Assembly (NCBI GenBank): GCA_017347445.1
Contig: AP021856.1
Span: 248,001 to 312,000, forward strand
Length of the DNA: 64,000 nt
DNA from: Candidatus Brocadia pituitae
GTDB lineage: Bacteria; Planctomycetota; Brocadiia; Brocadiales; Brocadiaceae
Direction: 5' to 3'
Positions 8,164 to 17,593 of the stretch are shown here, piece after piece. The notes beneath the pieces were generated by a model, which was not told where the DNA came from, made no database searches, and was given only the letters and a program-made list of their open reading frames with translations. Positions within the stretch are counted from its first letter, which is position 1. Each line of letters opens with the position of its first letter. A program made the position numbers and the translations under genes.

Positions 8164-10125
8164 TTAATGATGTGCTGCCGGCTTGCACTCCCTTTCGAGC
8201 GCTCTTCTCTCAGCCATATCGTACAGTTTTCTCTCCTTATTCACGTTAATACCAAGTGCATCTCTCTTCTTTTCGATGTGATCCATGAGCATCTTTCCGA
8301 TCTTCTTTAAATCAGCCTCAAAATCCCATCGTGCGCCACACATCTCTTCCATCTCTTTTGTTAGCAACCTTTGCATATCGGGAGCGCCAGCCACCGGCGA
8401 ATTCATACCAAAGACGGTATAAATACCAGAGGCTACCAGAAATTGCCCGATAGCAATTGCCTTTTCACTCATCCATTCCGTGCACGCGCCAGCCACCGGC
8501 AATTCACTGATATCGTTTCCTAAACCGCCCTCCTTCACCATTTCGCTTACGGCAATCAGAATACGGCTGTTATCAACACACGCCCCCGAATGTAATACCG
8601 GCGGTATCCCAACGGCTTCACATACCTCTTTCAGCCCTTGGCCGCAGGCGTCTTTCATTTCAGGAACCATTAACCCGTCTGAAGCGCATTGCCCTGCCGC
8701 GCAACCCGTCGCCACTACCAGGAAATTGTTCGCAATGAGCTCTCGTGCCAAATTGATATAGGAAGGTTCACACGTACCTGCCTTGGGGCTCGTGCAACCG
8801 GCAATACCCACAACACCGCGGATCCTGCCGTTAATAATATTATCATTTAACGGGCGGTAACTTGCCCGGTACTTGCCGCCCAGCATATATTTGATCGTCT
8901 CATGACTAAAACCGGCAACGAGATTCGGCTCTGCGCTGGCTGGGATAAACACCTTTTCTTTGTCACGGTTTTTATAATTATCGACAGCCATCATGACGAT
9001 CTTCTTCGCCGATTCAAGGCCATGCTCTTCCTCGAACTCAACGTGCTCTGCGCCAAAGATCTTTGCCTTTGACAGGGTAGTAATCAGTTTCGTATGAAAA
9101 GACTTTGCCGCTTCAGCAAGTGATTGCATGACACACTGGATATCAACAACCATTGCCTCAACAGCTCCGGTCGCTATAGCAGCCTCCTGAATGGTCATAT
9201 GCCCGGCCATAGGAATTCCGTGCCGGACAAGGAGCTCATTAGCCGTGCAACACAGACCGGAAAGCACAATGCCCTTCGCCCCTGTTGCCTGCGCAGCCTT
9301 GATAACTTCCGGTTCGTTGCAAGCAAGCACAATAGCTTCAGCAAGTTGCGGCTCGTGCCCATGGACAATAATATTCACGTGATCTTTCTTGATCACCCCC
9401 AAGTTGGACCTTCCTGCCGTAGGTTTCGGGGTGCCAAACATAATATCCTGCAGCTCGGTCGCTATCATACAACCGCCCCAACCATCTGCCAAAGCTACCC
9501 GCATGGCCTGCAAGGTAAGGTTCCGGTAATCCTGGTCGCCCCCCATCCCGGTTCGGTGCAGGCTTTCGGTGACCTCGCGATCAATCGCCCGTGGGGCAAT
9601 ACCTAATTTTTCCCATATTTTTTGGCGTGCTTCCGGAGCCCTCTTCAGGAACAACAGAGTACCGTATGGTTTCCCAAATTCCATCAGCGCCATCTCACCG
9701 ACTTCTTCAGCAATTTCATTTATCTTACGATCCTTCGTCTTTACTCCAAAACACCCGGCAACCATCATCAGCTTCTCAACGTCTTTAATCCGATAGCCGG
9801 GGGCCTCACCACGTGCCGTAGCAACCAGCAGATGGGCAGCAGCGCGCGCGTGATCCGAGTGACATGCCGTACCGGCGCCACTCATACGCAGGAAATGCCG
9901 CGCTGCAAAGGTATTTGCGTCAGCGCCGCAAACACCCTTTTTCGGGCCTTTCCCAAAGGGATCGATATTACACGGACCATAATTACAGTGCCGGCAGCAC
10001 AGTGCAAGGCTTCCGTAACCGCATTGAGGAAGCTGCGCCTGATACCGGTCGTACATGGTCTCCACTTTCATTTCTTTCATACGATCCAGCATAATCTCGT
10101 CAGCAGTTTTTTTCTTCTCTTCCAT
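8164..10125 (-). CDS. acsA: Anaerobic Ni-Fe-S carbon monoxide dehydrogenase, catalytic subunit
   Basis: 653-residue CooS/AcsA that interconverts CO2 and CO for acetyl-CoA synthase. The start at 10125 is chosen because AAGGAGGGG lies six bases upstream; an in-frame ATG at 10158 lacks such a site. N-terminal cysteines Cys35 and Cys43 fit the D-cluster and Cys44, Cys47, Cys52 and Cys66 the B-cluster. C-cluster ligands appear in HGHEP, SGLCC, DIQCVMQ, IAGCTSP, ATGCAAGQC and SGACVDN, and the catalytic lysine in MSEKAIA. It sits between cooC and acsB in one transcription unit. Confidence 0.96.
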   Translation of the reverse strand: MEEKKKTADEIMLDRMKEMKVETMYDRYQAQLPQCGYGSLALCCRHCNYGPCNIDPFGKGPKKGVCGADANTFAARHFLRMSGAGTACHSDHARAAAHLLVATARGEAPGYRIKDVEKLMMVAGCFGVKTKDRKINEIAEEVGEMALMEFGKPYGTLLFLKRAPEARQKIWEKLGIAPRAIDREVTESLHRTGMGGDQDYRNLTLQAMRVALADGWGGCMIATELQDIMFGTPKPTAGRSNLGVIKKDHVNIIVHGHEPQLAEAIVLACNEPEVIKAAQATGAKGIVLSGLCCTANELLVRHGIPMAGHMTIQEAAIATGAVEAMVVDIQCVMQSLAEAAKSFHTKLITTLSKAKIFGAEHVEFEEEHGLESAKKIVMMAVDNYKNRDKEKVFIPASAEPNLVAGFSHETIKYMLGGKYRASYRPLNDNIINGRIRGVVGIAGCTSPKAGTCEPSYINLARELIANNFLVVATGCAAGQCASDGLMVPEMKDACGQGLKEVCEAVGIPPVLHSGACVDNSRILIAVSEMVKEGGLGNDISELPVAGACTEWMSEKAIAIGQFLVASGIYTVFGMNSPVAGAPDMQRLLTKEMEEMCGARWDFEADLKKIGKMLMDHIEKKRDALGINVNKERKLYDMAERRALERECKPAAHH

Positions 10126-10279
10126 TTTATTCCCCTCCTTAACAAGGTTCATAAACACCAGACCAACCGGAATGACCTGTGTACACGGCCAGCCTGTCTA
10201 TCTACCACCGCCGTCTGGGGTAAATAGAACAAACTATTATAAATAGAAATAGATTTAAATCAAGGGAAAATGTAAACCG

Positions 10280-11056
10280 CTATTTTCCCCTGGTACAATC
10301 TTCCAAATTGTTCTTTATCTGTCTTACTTCATTCAACAGCTGGTTGTTTTCTGTAAAGACCGCTTTTCCCACAATATCCGACTCAAGCACCTTTTCGTTA
10401 TAGGAAATAAACCCCAGGACCGGAATCCCATTCAACCCCTTTTCGATTAACGCCCTGTGTTCATCCGAAGCCACCTTATTGCCCACGGCATAAATAGCCT
10501 TCAAGCCGATATCGTCTGCAAGTTTTTTAACCTGGAAGGCCGTCTGTATACTCTTGGAACCCGGCTCTACAATCACAATCAGTGCATTTACTGCTTTTAC
10601 CGTGGCACGTCCCAGGTGTTCAACCCCTGCCTCCATATCCACAATAACCACTTCATCCCTTTGTACAATCAGGTGGCTGAGCAACGTCCTCAAAAATGCG
10701 CTCTCCGGGCATGCACAACCGCCCCCGCCGCGTTTCACTGCACCCAACACCATCAGCTTTATCCCTTCTTGTTCCAGGGAAAGTTTATCCGGTAGATCGG
10801 AAACCGTGGGGTTCAACTGAAAAAACTTTCCGTATTCTTCCGATGTAGCGCCCGTACGCTCTTTTATCAAATCTTTCATCTGACTAATCGGAACGATCTC
10901 CGATACATTTTTTATACCCAGAGTTACCGCCAAATTCGCTACCGGGTCTGCATCGATTGCAATAACCTTTTTCCCGTTTTCTGCAAAAACCCTGGCAAGG
11001 GTAGCAACAAAGGTTGTCTTTCCAACGCCGCCTTTCCCTGAAACTGCAATTTTCAT
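10280..11056 (-). CDS. cooC: CooC/AcsF-type nickel-insertion ATPase (second copy)
   Basis: 258-residue MinD-like ATPase with deviant Walker A GKGGVGKTT (residues 7-15) and the nickel-binding CxC pair Cys114/Cys116 within GGGGCACPE. The start at 11056 is preferred because AGAGGTGA lies just upstream and the protein then begins MKIAVSGKGG, as usual; the open frame extends to 11080. It is the first gene of the CODH/ACS cluster, immediately upstream of the CODH gene, so CODH maturation is its likely task. It differs clearly from the copy at 46-837. Confidence 0.92.
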   Translation of the reverse strand: MKIAVSGKGGVGKTTFVATLARVFAENGKKVIAIDADPVANLAVTLGIKNVSEIVPISQMKDLIKERTGATSEEYGKFFQLNPTVSDLPDKLSLEQEGIKLMVLGAVKRGGGGCACPESAFLRTLLSHLIVQRDEVVIVDMEAGVEHLGRATVKAVNALIVIVEPGSKSIQTAFQVKKLADDIGLKAIYAVGNKVASDEHRALIEKGLNGIPVLGFISYNEKVLESDIVGKAVFTENNQLLNEVRQIKNNLEDCTRGK

Positions 11057-11088
11057 GATATCATCACCTCTGCCTCTCACTTGGTTTA

Positions 11089-11118
11089 TGTAATCATTAC
11101 AATTTAATAATTATATCA
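11089..11118 (-). promoter_or_regulatory. Candidate promoter and palindromic operator for the CODH/ACS cluster
   Basis: On the minus strand an extended -10 element (TGATATAAT, 11110-11118) lies about 55 bases upstream of cooC; no good -35 is visible. Just downstream of it, around the expected start site, is a perfect inverted repeat TGTAAT-C-ATTACA (11089-11101). The placement would suit a repressor operator. This is pattern-based only. Confidence 0.4.
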
Positions 11119-11306
11119 TGCTTTACGAAGTATTTGCATAAGAAAATTTCAAATGACGTTACATCTCACCTGTTGTGCCTTTCAGATCTCTGGAAATTAT
11201 TTGATTCTATGGCGGGCATTTTGAATGTCGTTCGGCCTTAGATAAATCATACCACTACAAAGTATTATGAAGTACTTAATGAAATATTTAAATTAATTAT
11301 TAACAA

Positions 11307-11546
11307 GTGGCATATTATCCATTCAATGGTGATGTCAATGCCAAAAGTGGAAATGGGAATCATGGAACTATATCAGAGATTTTAGAGCTTTTTAATGAGG
11401 ATAATAACGTAAATTGTGAAAAAGCCAGTTATGATTCTTCAACAGGCAGGCTTCACATTCCCGGTGTGCTCGTAGACGGAGAGCAAGAGTATGAAGTTGA
11501 TTTATGTCCACCATACAACATTATAGACGCAAATCCAAAAAATTAA
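11307..11546 (+). pseudogene. LamG/concanavalin-like domain remnant
   Basis: A 79-codon open frame that starts in the middle of a recognisable domain. AYYPFNGDVNAKSGNGNHGT is the characteristic opening of LamG (laminin G-like, concanavalin A fold) modules of secreted proteins. A stop codon lies two codons upstream of the GTG, there is no signal peptide, and after about 22 residues the similarity ends. The tail (SYDSSTGRLHIPGVLVDG) resembles a different beta-rich extracellular segment. It is best read as a leftover of a larger secreted protein, possibly rejoined by deletion. It may not be expressed. Confidence 0.5.
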
Positions 11547-11918
11547 CCAATTGGTTACCAGGGTAATTAGGTGAGACTTCTTGATGAAATTGCATTTTAG
11601 ATAAGCTATAACCGTTCACTTTCTGGTGTGCAATGTTATGAAACATGCCGATAAAGGCGAACCCAGAGTGAACAGAGGGCACAAAGGAAAGGGTCTTTCG
11701 GGGATACAAGGAAGTATACGGGGACAACAAAAGCCCTTACTGCCAGGGATGTTTTTATTAACATTTTTGCAGTAAGGCATTTTTTTCCTGGAGTGTAGCC
11801 GCATTCCTTTATGGTGCGCATTTTTGACATGACGTACCACGTATGCATCTGAAACCATCGCCATATTGTACGCATATACACGCAGGCCAAAGCTGTGCGG
11901 CTACAACTTTTTATGGCG
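11547..11918. other. Non-coding stretch with inverted repeats
   Basis: No convincing gene. Beyond the terminator-like hairpin at 11725-11777, it holds a spaced inverted repeat GTAGCCGCA (11795-11803) and TGCGGCTAC (11896-11904) enclosing about 90 bases. Open frames on the minus strand here have no recognisable content. Confidence 0.4.
11725..11777 (-). terminator. Possible terminator after the DUF1015 gene
   Basis: In the minus-strand transcript GCAGTAAGG/CCTTACTGC form a nine-pair stem, with an inner ATGTT/AACAT stem in the loop. A GCTTTTGTTG tract follows. The loop is large, so the call is weak, but it lies about 140 bases downstream of the gene with no other candidate. Confidence 0.35.
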
Positions 11919-13235
11919 TTAAACAGAATTCAGGCTGTTAATTACAATACCTGTAATTAACTTCGGATAAAAATAGGTCGACTTGGGAGGCATGACCTTG
12001 CGCGCCGTTGCAATTTCCCTTACTTGTTCAATACGCGTGGGTTTAAGGAAGAATGCCAGTTGATACTGGCCAGATCGCACAAGAGAGACGGCCTCCGCTT
12101 CGTCCTTTACATATTTTACGTAGTCTTTCACTGTTACGTCATCAGAAGCAATGCCCAGTACCCTGTTTATAATCACGCCATGGAGGATACCCGCATCCAA
12201 ATGACGCCATTCGGGATGATCAGCAGCAAAAACCATATCAGCGAACTTTTCATTGCTGAGATACAGTTTGTAATAGGCATCTTCCTGTCCCGCATACATG
12301 ATGAAGGTGTGGTCTTCAGTTGCAGTACTAAGCTGTGACATCCAATCTTTTACCGCACGCGCCTTACCGAGAGGCTCAACATGAAAAGATTCTTGCAATA
12401 ACGGCAATATCCGGTCAAGACGATAATCCTTTATATTGCGTATCAGCCGATGGGCCGGCAGTATCTTCAATCCGTTATTATTCATCGACACGCACACCAT
12501 CATGACATAATCCGAAGGCAAATCTCCACCTGAACTGCCATGTGCTTTCAGCATCTGGGCTTTATATACCAACGCCGTTTCATACCGGTGATGTCCATCT
12601 GCAATAAACAGAGGTTTTTTCTTCATACGGGCAACTAACCGATCGATCGTCTGTTTTTCCTTTATTACCCAAAGCTTATTTTTTACCCCCGTATCATCCG
12701 CAAACTCCATCTCAGGCTTTGCGGATGTCATGGTTAATAAATCAGCGTTAATCTCGTTGTCCTCATCGGGGAAAAGGGCAAATATGGAGCTGAGGTTTGC
12801 CCGGCATGACTGAGTGAGTTTTAAGCGGTCAGCCTTTGGACCAGGGAGCGTTTGTTCGTGAGGATAGATAGACCCTTTATCAAAGGGCTCTAGTTTTACT
12901 AATGCAATAAAACCTCGTCGGGACAACCACCTGTCCCCGGATAAAAATTCCTGATCGTAAATGTAAATTGCCGGGGCATCTTCCTGTTTGAGGGTGCCAT
13001 TTTTCCACCACGCATCAAGAAACTCTGCAGCGCGGGTATATTTGTTGGCTTCTTCCGTATCGCCGGGAACGTCCTTTCCAAAATCCAAACGAATAATGTT
13101 ATTCGGATGGATCTGATAATACCGCTCTTGCTCCTGTGGTGAAATGACATCATAGGGCGGCGTCATAACAGATGACAGGTCGGCAATAACATCCTGATTA
13201 TACCGTAACCCTTGAAACGGTTTTATAATAGCCAT
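11919..13235 (-). CDS. DUF1015 family protein
   Basis: 438-residue protein of the DUF1015 family, with the family opening (PFQGLRYNQD, then MTPPYDVISPQEQ) and the conserved IADGHHRYETAL segment near residue 215. The family is widespread in bacteria and archaea and has no established biochemical function. Spacing and an AAGGTGAT ribosome site support the start. It sits downstream of ahcY in the same direction, with a 250-base gap, so a shared transcript is possible. No signal peptide or membrane segment is visible. Confidence 0.85.
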   Translation of the reverse strand: MAIIKPFQGLRYNQDVIADLSSVMTPPYDVISPQEQERYYQIHPNNIIRLDFGKDVPGDTEEANKYTRAAEFLDAWWKNGTLKQEDAPAIYIYDQEFLSGDRWLSRRGFIALVKLEPFDKGSIYPHEQTLPGPKADRLKLTQSCRANLSSIFALFPDEDNEINADLLTMTSAKPEMEFADDTGVKNKLWVIKEKQTIDRLVARMKKKPLFIADGHHRYETALVYKAQMLKAHGSSGGDLPSDYVMMVCVSMNNNGLKILPAHRLIRNIKDYRLDRILPLLQESFHVEPLGKARAVKDWMSQLSTATEDHTFIMYAGQEDAYYKLYLSNEKFADMVFAADHPEWRHLDAGILHGVIINRVLGIASDDVTVKDYVKYVKDEAEAVSLVRSGQYQLAFFLKPTRIEQVREIATARKVMPPKSTYFYPKLITGIVINSLNSV

Positions 13236-13335
13236 AGTAAATCTATCACCTTAATATTTAATACTTTACCTGGCTTATCTAAGTCATAAATTAAAGATAA
13301 ATACCAGATAACAATAAACTCCAATACACTAAATT

Positions 13336-13390
13336 CAAAACTCTAAACAAAAATAATTATCGTTTGTTTGTGCCGACGTGACGAGTTTTG
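13336..13390. repeat. Small fold-back repeat upstream of the DUF1015 gene
   Basis: CAAAACTC (13336-13343) pairs with GAGTTTTG (13383-13390), and inside it AAACAAA pairs with TTTGTTT. The surrounding 250 bases between ahcY and the DUF1015 gene are AT-rich and hold no gene. It is probably a small decayed palindromic element; a regulatory role is only possible. Confidence 0.3.
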
Positions 13391-13487
13391 GTTATTCAGT
13401 CATTTTGATTCGGCTTTTCTTTGAGGTTCGCAATTTGAAATTTGTGATTGAAAACGACAAACCACTTGATAGTTCAGACTTATCTTA

Positions 13488-14762
<1,275 letters not shown>

Positions 14763-14813
14763 TTACACAATTTTATTCATTTGATGAGATAAAAAGGCAA
14801 CTTAGAATATTAC

Positions 14814-14831
14814 AAAGGCATCTAAGCCTTT
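14814..14831 (-). promoter_or_regulatory. Hairpin in the ahcY 5' leader
   Basis: AAAGGC (14814-14819) and GCCTTT (14826-14831) form a short perfect stem about 70 bases upstream of ahcY. Related AAAGGC/GCCTTT copies lie on either side (about 14793 and 14850), so alternative pairings are possible. It does not match the SAH or SAM riboswitch consensus as far as can be seen by eye. Confidence 0.25.
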
Positions 14832-14881
14832 CATGATCTTTGCTAAGGAAGCCTTTGTTAGTATCTTTTGCACGATCTTAA

Positions 14882-15027
14882 CTCACTACAGAGAACGCTG
14901 AGGTCTCAAGGAAATCAGGAGAGACTTGGAAGTTAAGATGCAGTCAGATTGAGTTTCCCAACTTCATAACTTCCCAGTCTCTTATCTTCTGGTTTTTCTC
15001 TGCGTTCTTTGCGCTCGCTGCAGTGAA
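14882..15027. mobile_element. MITE-like palindromic element between metK and ahcY
   Basis: A 146-base imperfect palindrome without coding capacity. The inner arms match at 17 of 19 bases: AGAGACTTGGAAGTTAAGA (14920-14938) against TCATAACTTCCCAGTCTCT (14964-14982). The ends read CACTACAGAGAACGC and, on the other strand, CACTGCAGCGAGCGCAAAG, related to the ends of the GxxExxY unit at 870-1320. It stops 13 bases short of the metK stop codon. These are the features of a miniature inverted-repeat element. Confidence 0.6.
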
Positions 15028-15040
15028 CTGCTGCCTAGTT

Positions 15041-16210
15041 TTAAACGCCTGCGGCCTTTCGCAATGCATCGACCATATCAGTCTTTTCCCACGTGAAGGA
15101 ATCTTCTGGACGGCCAAAATGGCCGTGCCGGGCGGTAATCTTATATATCGGCCGCCTGAGTTTTAGCCGTTCGATTATGCCCCTGGGTGTCATATCAAAA
15201 ACCTTTTCGCAAATTTGGGTAAGTTTCTCATCCGGAATCTTCCCGGTGCCTTCCGTAGTAATGTGGACAGCAAGGGGTTTTGCTACACCAATGGCATAGG
15301 CCACCTGTGCCTCACACCGGTCTGCCAGACCAGAAGCCACCACATTCTTCGCAATATGACGGGCAGCATAGCAGGCACTCCGGTCGACTTTCGTCGGGTC
15401 TTTTCCCGAAAAAGCCCCGCCGCCGTGACGTCCCCACCCACCATAAGTGTCCACAATGATCTTCCGCCCAGTCAGGCCACAGTCACCCTGAGGGCCGCCA
15501 ATTACAAAACGCCCTGTTGGGTTTATGTGGTAAATCGTTTTACTATCCAGCAAGTTTGCCGGAATCACTTGTTTTACCACTTTTTCAATCATATCCTCTT
15601 TGATCGTTTCATACTTTACGTCCGGCGCATGCTGGGTGGAAACAACTACGGTATGCACCCGGATAGGTTTATGGTCTTCATATTCTACCGTTACCTGTGA
15701 TTTTGCATCAGGACGGAGATATTTCAATTTCCCGCTCTGTCTCATTTCGGCGTGTTTTATAATAATTCTGTGAGCCAGCATAATAGGAAGCGGCATCAGT
15801 TCCGGTGTATCATTGCAGGCATAACCAAACATCATGCCCTGATCACCAGCGCCCTGGTCCTTATGAAGACCCTCACCTTCAGAAACGCCCTGCGAGATAT
15901 CCGGGGATTGTTTGCCGATACTGGTAATCACTGCACACGTGTTATAATCAAATCCTATCGATGCGTCACCATAACCAATTTCTTTTATGGTGTGCCTTAC
16001 AATATCAGGAATATTCACGTTCGCCTTTGTCGTAAACTCACCCGCTACAAAAGCCACGCCGGTTGTCACCAGCGTCTCGCATGCCACCCGGCTCATCGGG
16101 TCCTGCTCAAGCATTGCATCCAACACGGCATCAGATATCTGATCAGCAACCTTATCCGGATGTCCCATCGATACCGATTCTGAGGTAAATAAATGCCTTC
16201 CTTTCTTCAT
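15041..16210 (-). CDS. metK: S-adenosylmethionine synthetase
   Basis: 389-residue enzyme that makes S-adenosylmethionine from ATP and methionine. Conserved motifs are visible: [20 protein letters not shown] at the N-terminus (His-Pro-Asp-Lys active-site loop), [20 protein letters not shown] in the loop region, and [19 protein letters not shown]-type phosphate binding, here ending SACY. Length is typical. Its ATG overlaps the waaA stop codon by four bases, with GAAGGAGAGG upstream, so the two genes are translationally coupled. With ahcY it forms the SAM cycle. Confidence 0.97.
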   Translation of the reverse strand: MKKGRHLFTSESVSMGHPDKVADQISDAVLDAMLEQDPMSRVACETLVTTGVAFVAGEFTTKANVNIPDIVRHTIKEIGYGDASIGFDYNTCAVITSIGKQSPDISQGVSEGEGLHKDQGAGDQGMMFGYACNDTPELMPLPIMLAHRIIIKHAEMRQSGKLKYLRPDAKSQVTVEYEDHKPIRVHTVVVSTQHAPDVKYETIKEDMIEKVVKQVIPANLLDSKTIYHINPTGRFVIGGPQGDCGLTGRKIIVDTYGGWGRHGGGAFSGKDPTKVDRSACYAARHIAKNVVASGLADRCEAQVAYAIGVAKPLAVHITTEGTGKIPDEKLTQICEKVFDMTPRGIIERLKLRRPIYKITARHGHFGRPEDSFTWEKTDMVDALRKAAGV

Positions 16211-17523
16211 ACTGATACTGTCCTCTCCTTCAATAAAATTTTTCTTAATACCTTTAAATTACGGTCGGTAGCACCTCTCTGGTTTATCACAACCGATTGC
16301 GCCCTCTTGCCCATTTCCTGAGCTGCATTGGGATGCTCCAACAAATACATCATTTTATTTAAGAGCTCCGATTCATCCTGGACTACTTCTATGGCATTGG
16401 CTTCTTTTAATAACTGGACCTCCTCGCAAAAGTTAAATGTATGCGGTCCTACCATAACAGGCCTAGCCAGTCCTGCCGGTTCCATTATATTCTGCCCGCC
16501 CTGCGGAACAAGGCTCTTCCCAACAAATACACAATCAGCAATGCTATAAGTAGTTTGTAAATCCCCAATGGTATCGATCAGGATAACCGTTTCTTCTTTC
16601 GATTTACCAATCTTTTCCCCCTTATCAAGAGAAGTTTTTCTGACACACCGGAATCTGAAAGATTCAACAAGTTTTACAATTCCCTCCGCCCTTTCGATAT
16701 GCCGTGGCGCTAGAACGAGCCTTACGTTTTTAATCTTTTCCCTTACTCGCCTGAAGGCGTTCAAGAGGAGCATCTCTTCACCATCGTGAGTACTGCCACA
16801 GACAATTACTTTATCTTCCTTGTCAATTCCAAACAAGGATAACAGCAATTTTCTTGTGCCTTCCGGGACATCGGTCACAACATTATCAAATTTCATATTT
16901 CCGGTAATACATACTTGTTGCTCCGGGATACCCAAATTCATAAGACGGGTTGCATCAATCTCTGTTCTGCAGCAAAATACGTTCCCTTTTTTTGTCAAGC
17001 CCTCAAAAAACGCCTTCGAAATCCTTCTGAATCTGCGGTACCATTTCAACGATTTTTCAGATATCCTGGCATTCAGCAACACTACCGGAATATGCATCTT
17101 TGCCGTGTTTATCAAGAAATTTGGCCATATCTCCAGTTCAACCAGTATCACACAACAAGGCCGTATGGCATTCAGCGTCTTCTTGACTACCCGGCTCAAA
17201 TCGAGGGGAAAATAAAAAATTTTTTTGTTATCAAAATATCTTCTTGCGACAGATAGTCCCGTATTAGTGTTGGTAGAAACGACAATATCCAGATCATTAA
17301 ACTCTTTTTCAACATATTTTACAAGGGTTTTTACCATCAAAACCTCGCCTACAGAGGCACAATGAATCCATATACAAGATTTTTCTCCTTTCCTTCTGTC
17401 AATCCAACCCATACGCTGGGAAAAACCAGACCGATACCGTTCGCTCACAACGAATTTCAAAAAAAAATAGGGTGACCCAACGGTAAGTGCCGTTATATAT
17501 ACAGCATCGAAAAGTATTGACAT
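16207..17523 (-). CDS. waaA: 3-deoxy-D-manno-octulosonic acid (Kdo) transferase
   Basis: 438-residue inner-membrane-anchored GT-B glycosyltransferase that adds Kdo to lipid A precursors. Visible features are an N-terminal hydrophobic segment, the early [10 protein letters not shown] motif with the family's acidic/Ser environment, the middle [16 protein letters not shown] block, and the C-terminal donor-site [20 protein letters not shown]. Length suits bacterial WaaA. It lies between secA and metK and overlaps metK by four bases. With lptD at 55-58 kb it indicates a true lipopolysaccharide outer membrane. Confidence 0.92.
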   Translation of the reverse strand: MSILFDAVYITALTVGSPYFFLKFVVSERYRSGFSQRMGWIDRRKGEKSCIWIHCASVGEVLMVKTLVKYVEKEFNDLDIVVSTNTNTGLSVARRYFDNKKIFYFPLDLSRVVKKTLNAIRPCCVILVELEIWPNFLINTAKMHIPVVLLNARISEKSLKWYRRFRRISKAFFEGLTKKGNVFCCRTEIDATRLMNLGIPEQQVCITGNMKFDNVVTDVPEGTRKLLLSLFGIDKEDKVIVCGSTHDGEEMLLLNAFRRVREKIKNVRLVLAPRHIERAEGIVKLVESFRFRCVRKTSLDKGEKIGKSKEETVILIDTIGDLQTTYSIADCVFVGKSLVPQGGQNIMEPAGLARPVMVGPHTFNFCEEVQLLKEANAIEVVQDESELLNKMMYLLEHPNAAQEMGKRAQSVVINQRGATDRNLKVLRKILLKERTVSV

Positions 17524-17593
17524 GCGGGGAGAATGGACTTTCTGGTTGTTCTCTGTTCGCGTTAATCGTATTCTGTGCGTTAGGACATAAAAA

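Noticed and set aside
7644-8249. 201-codon plus-strand frame opposite acsB and the acsA end
   Set aside because: Lies across two well-supported genes on the other strand and contains no family motif.
9622-10227. 201-codon plus-strand frame opposite the CO dehydrogenase gene
   Set aside because: Antisense shadow of a gene with complete metal-ligand motifs.
11616-11890. Overlapping minus-strand frames of 82-84 codons in the gap beside the DUF1015 gene
   Set aside because: Cysteine- and tryptophan-rich translations with no domain similarity, crossing inverted repeats; judged non-coding.
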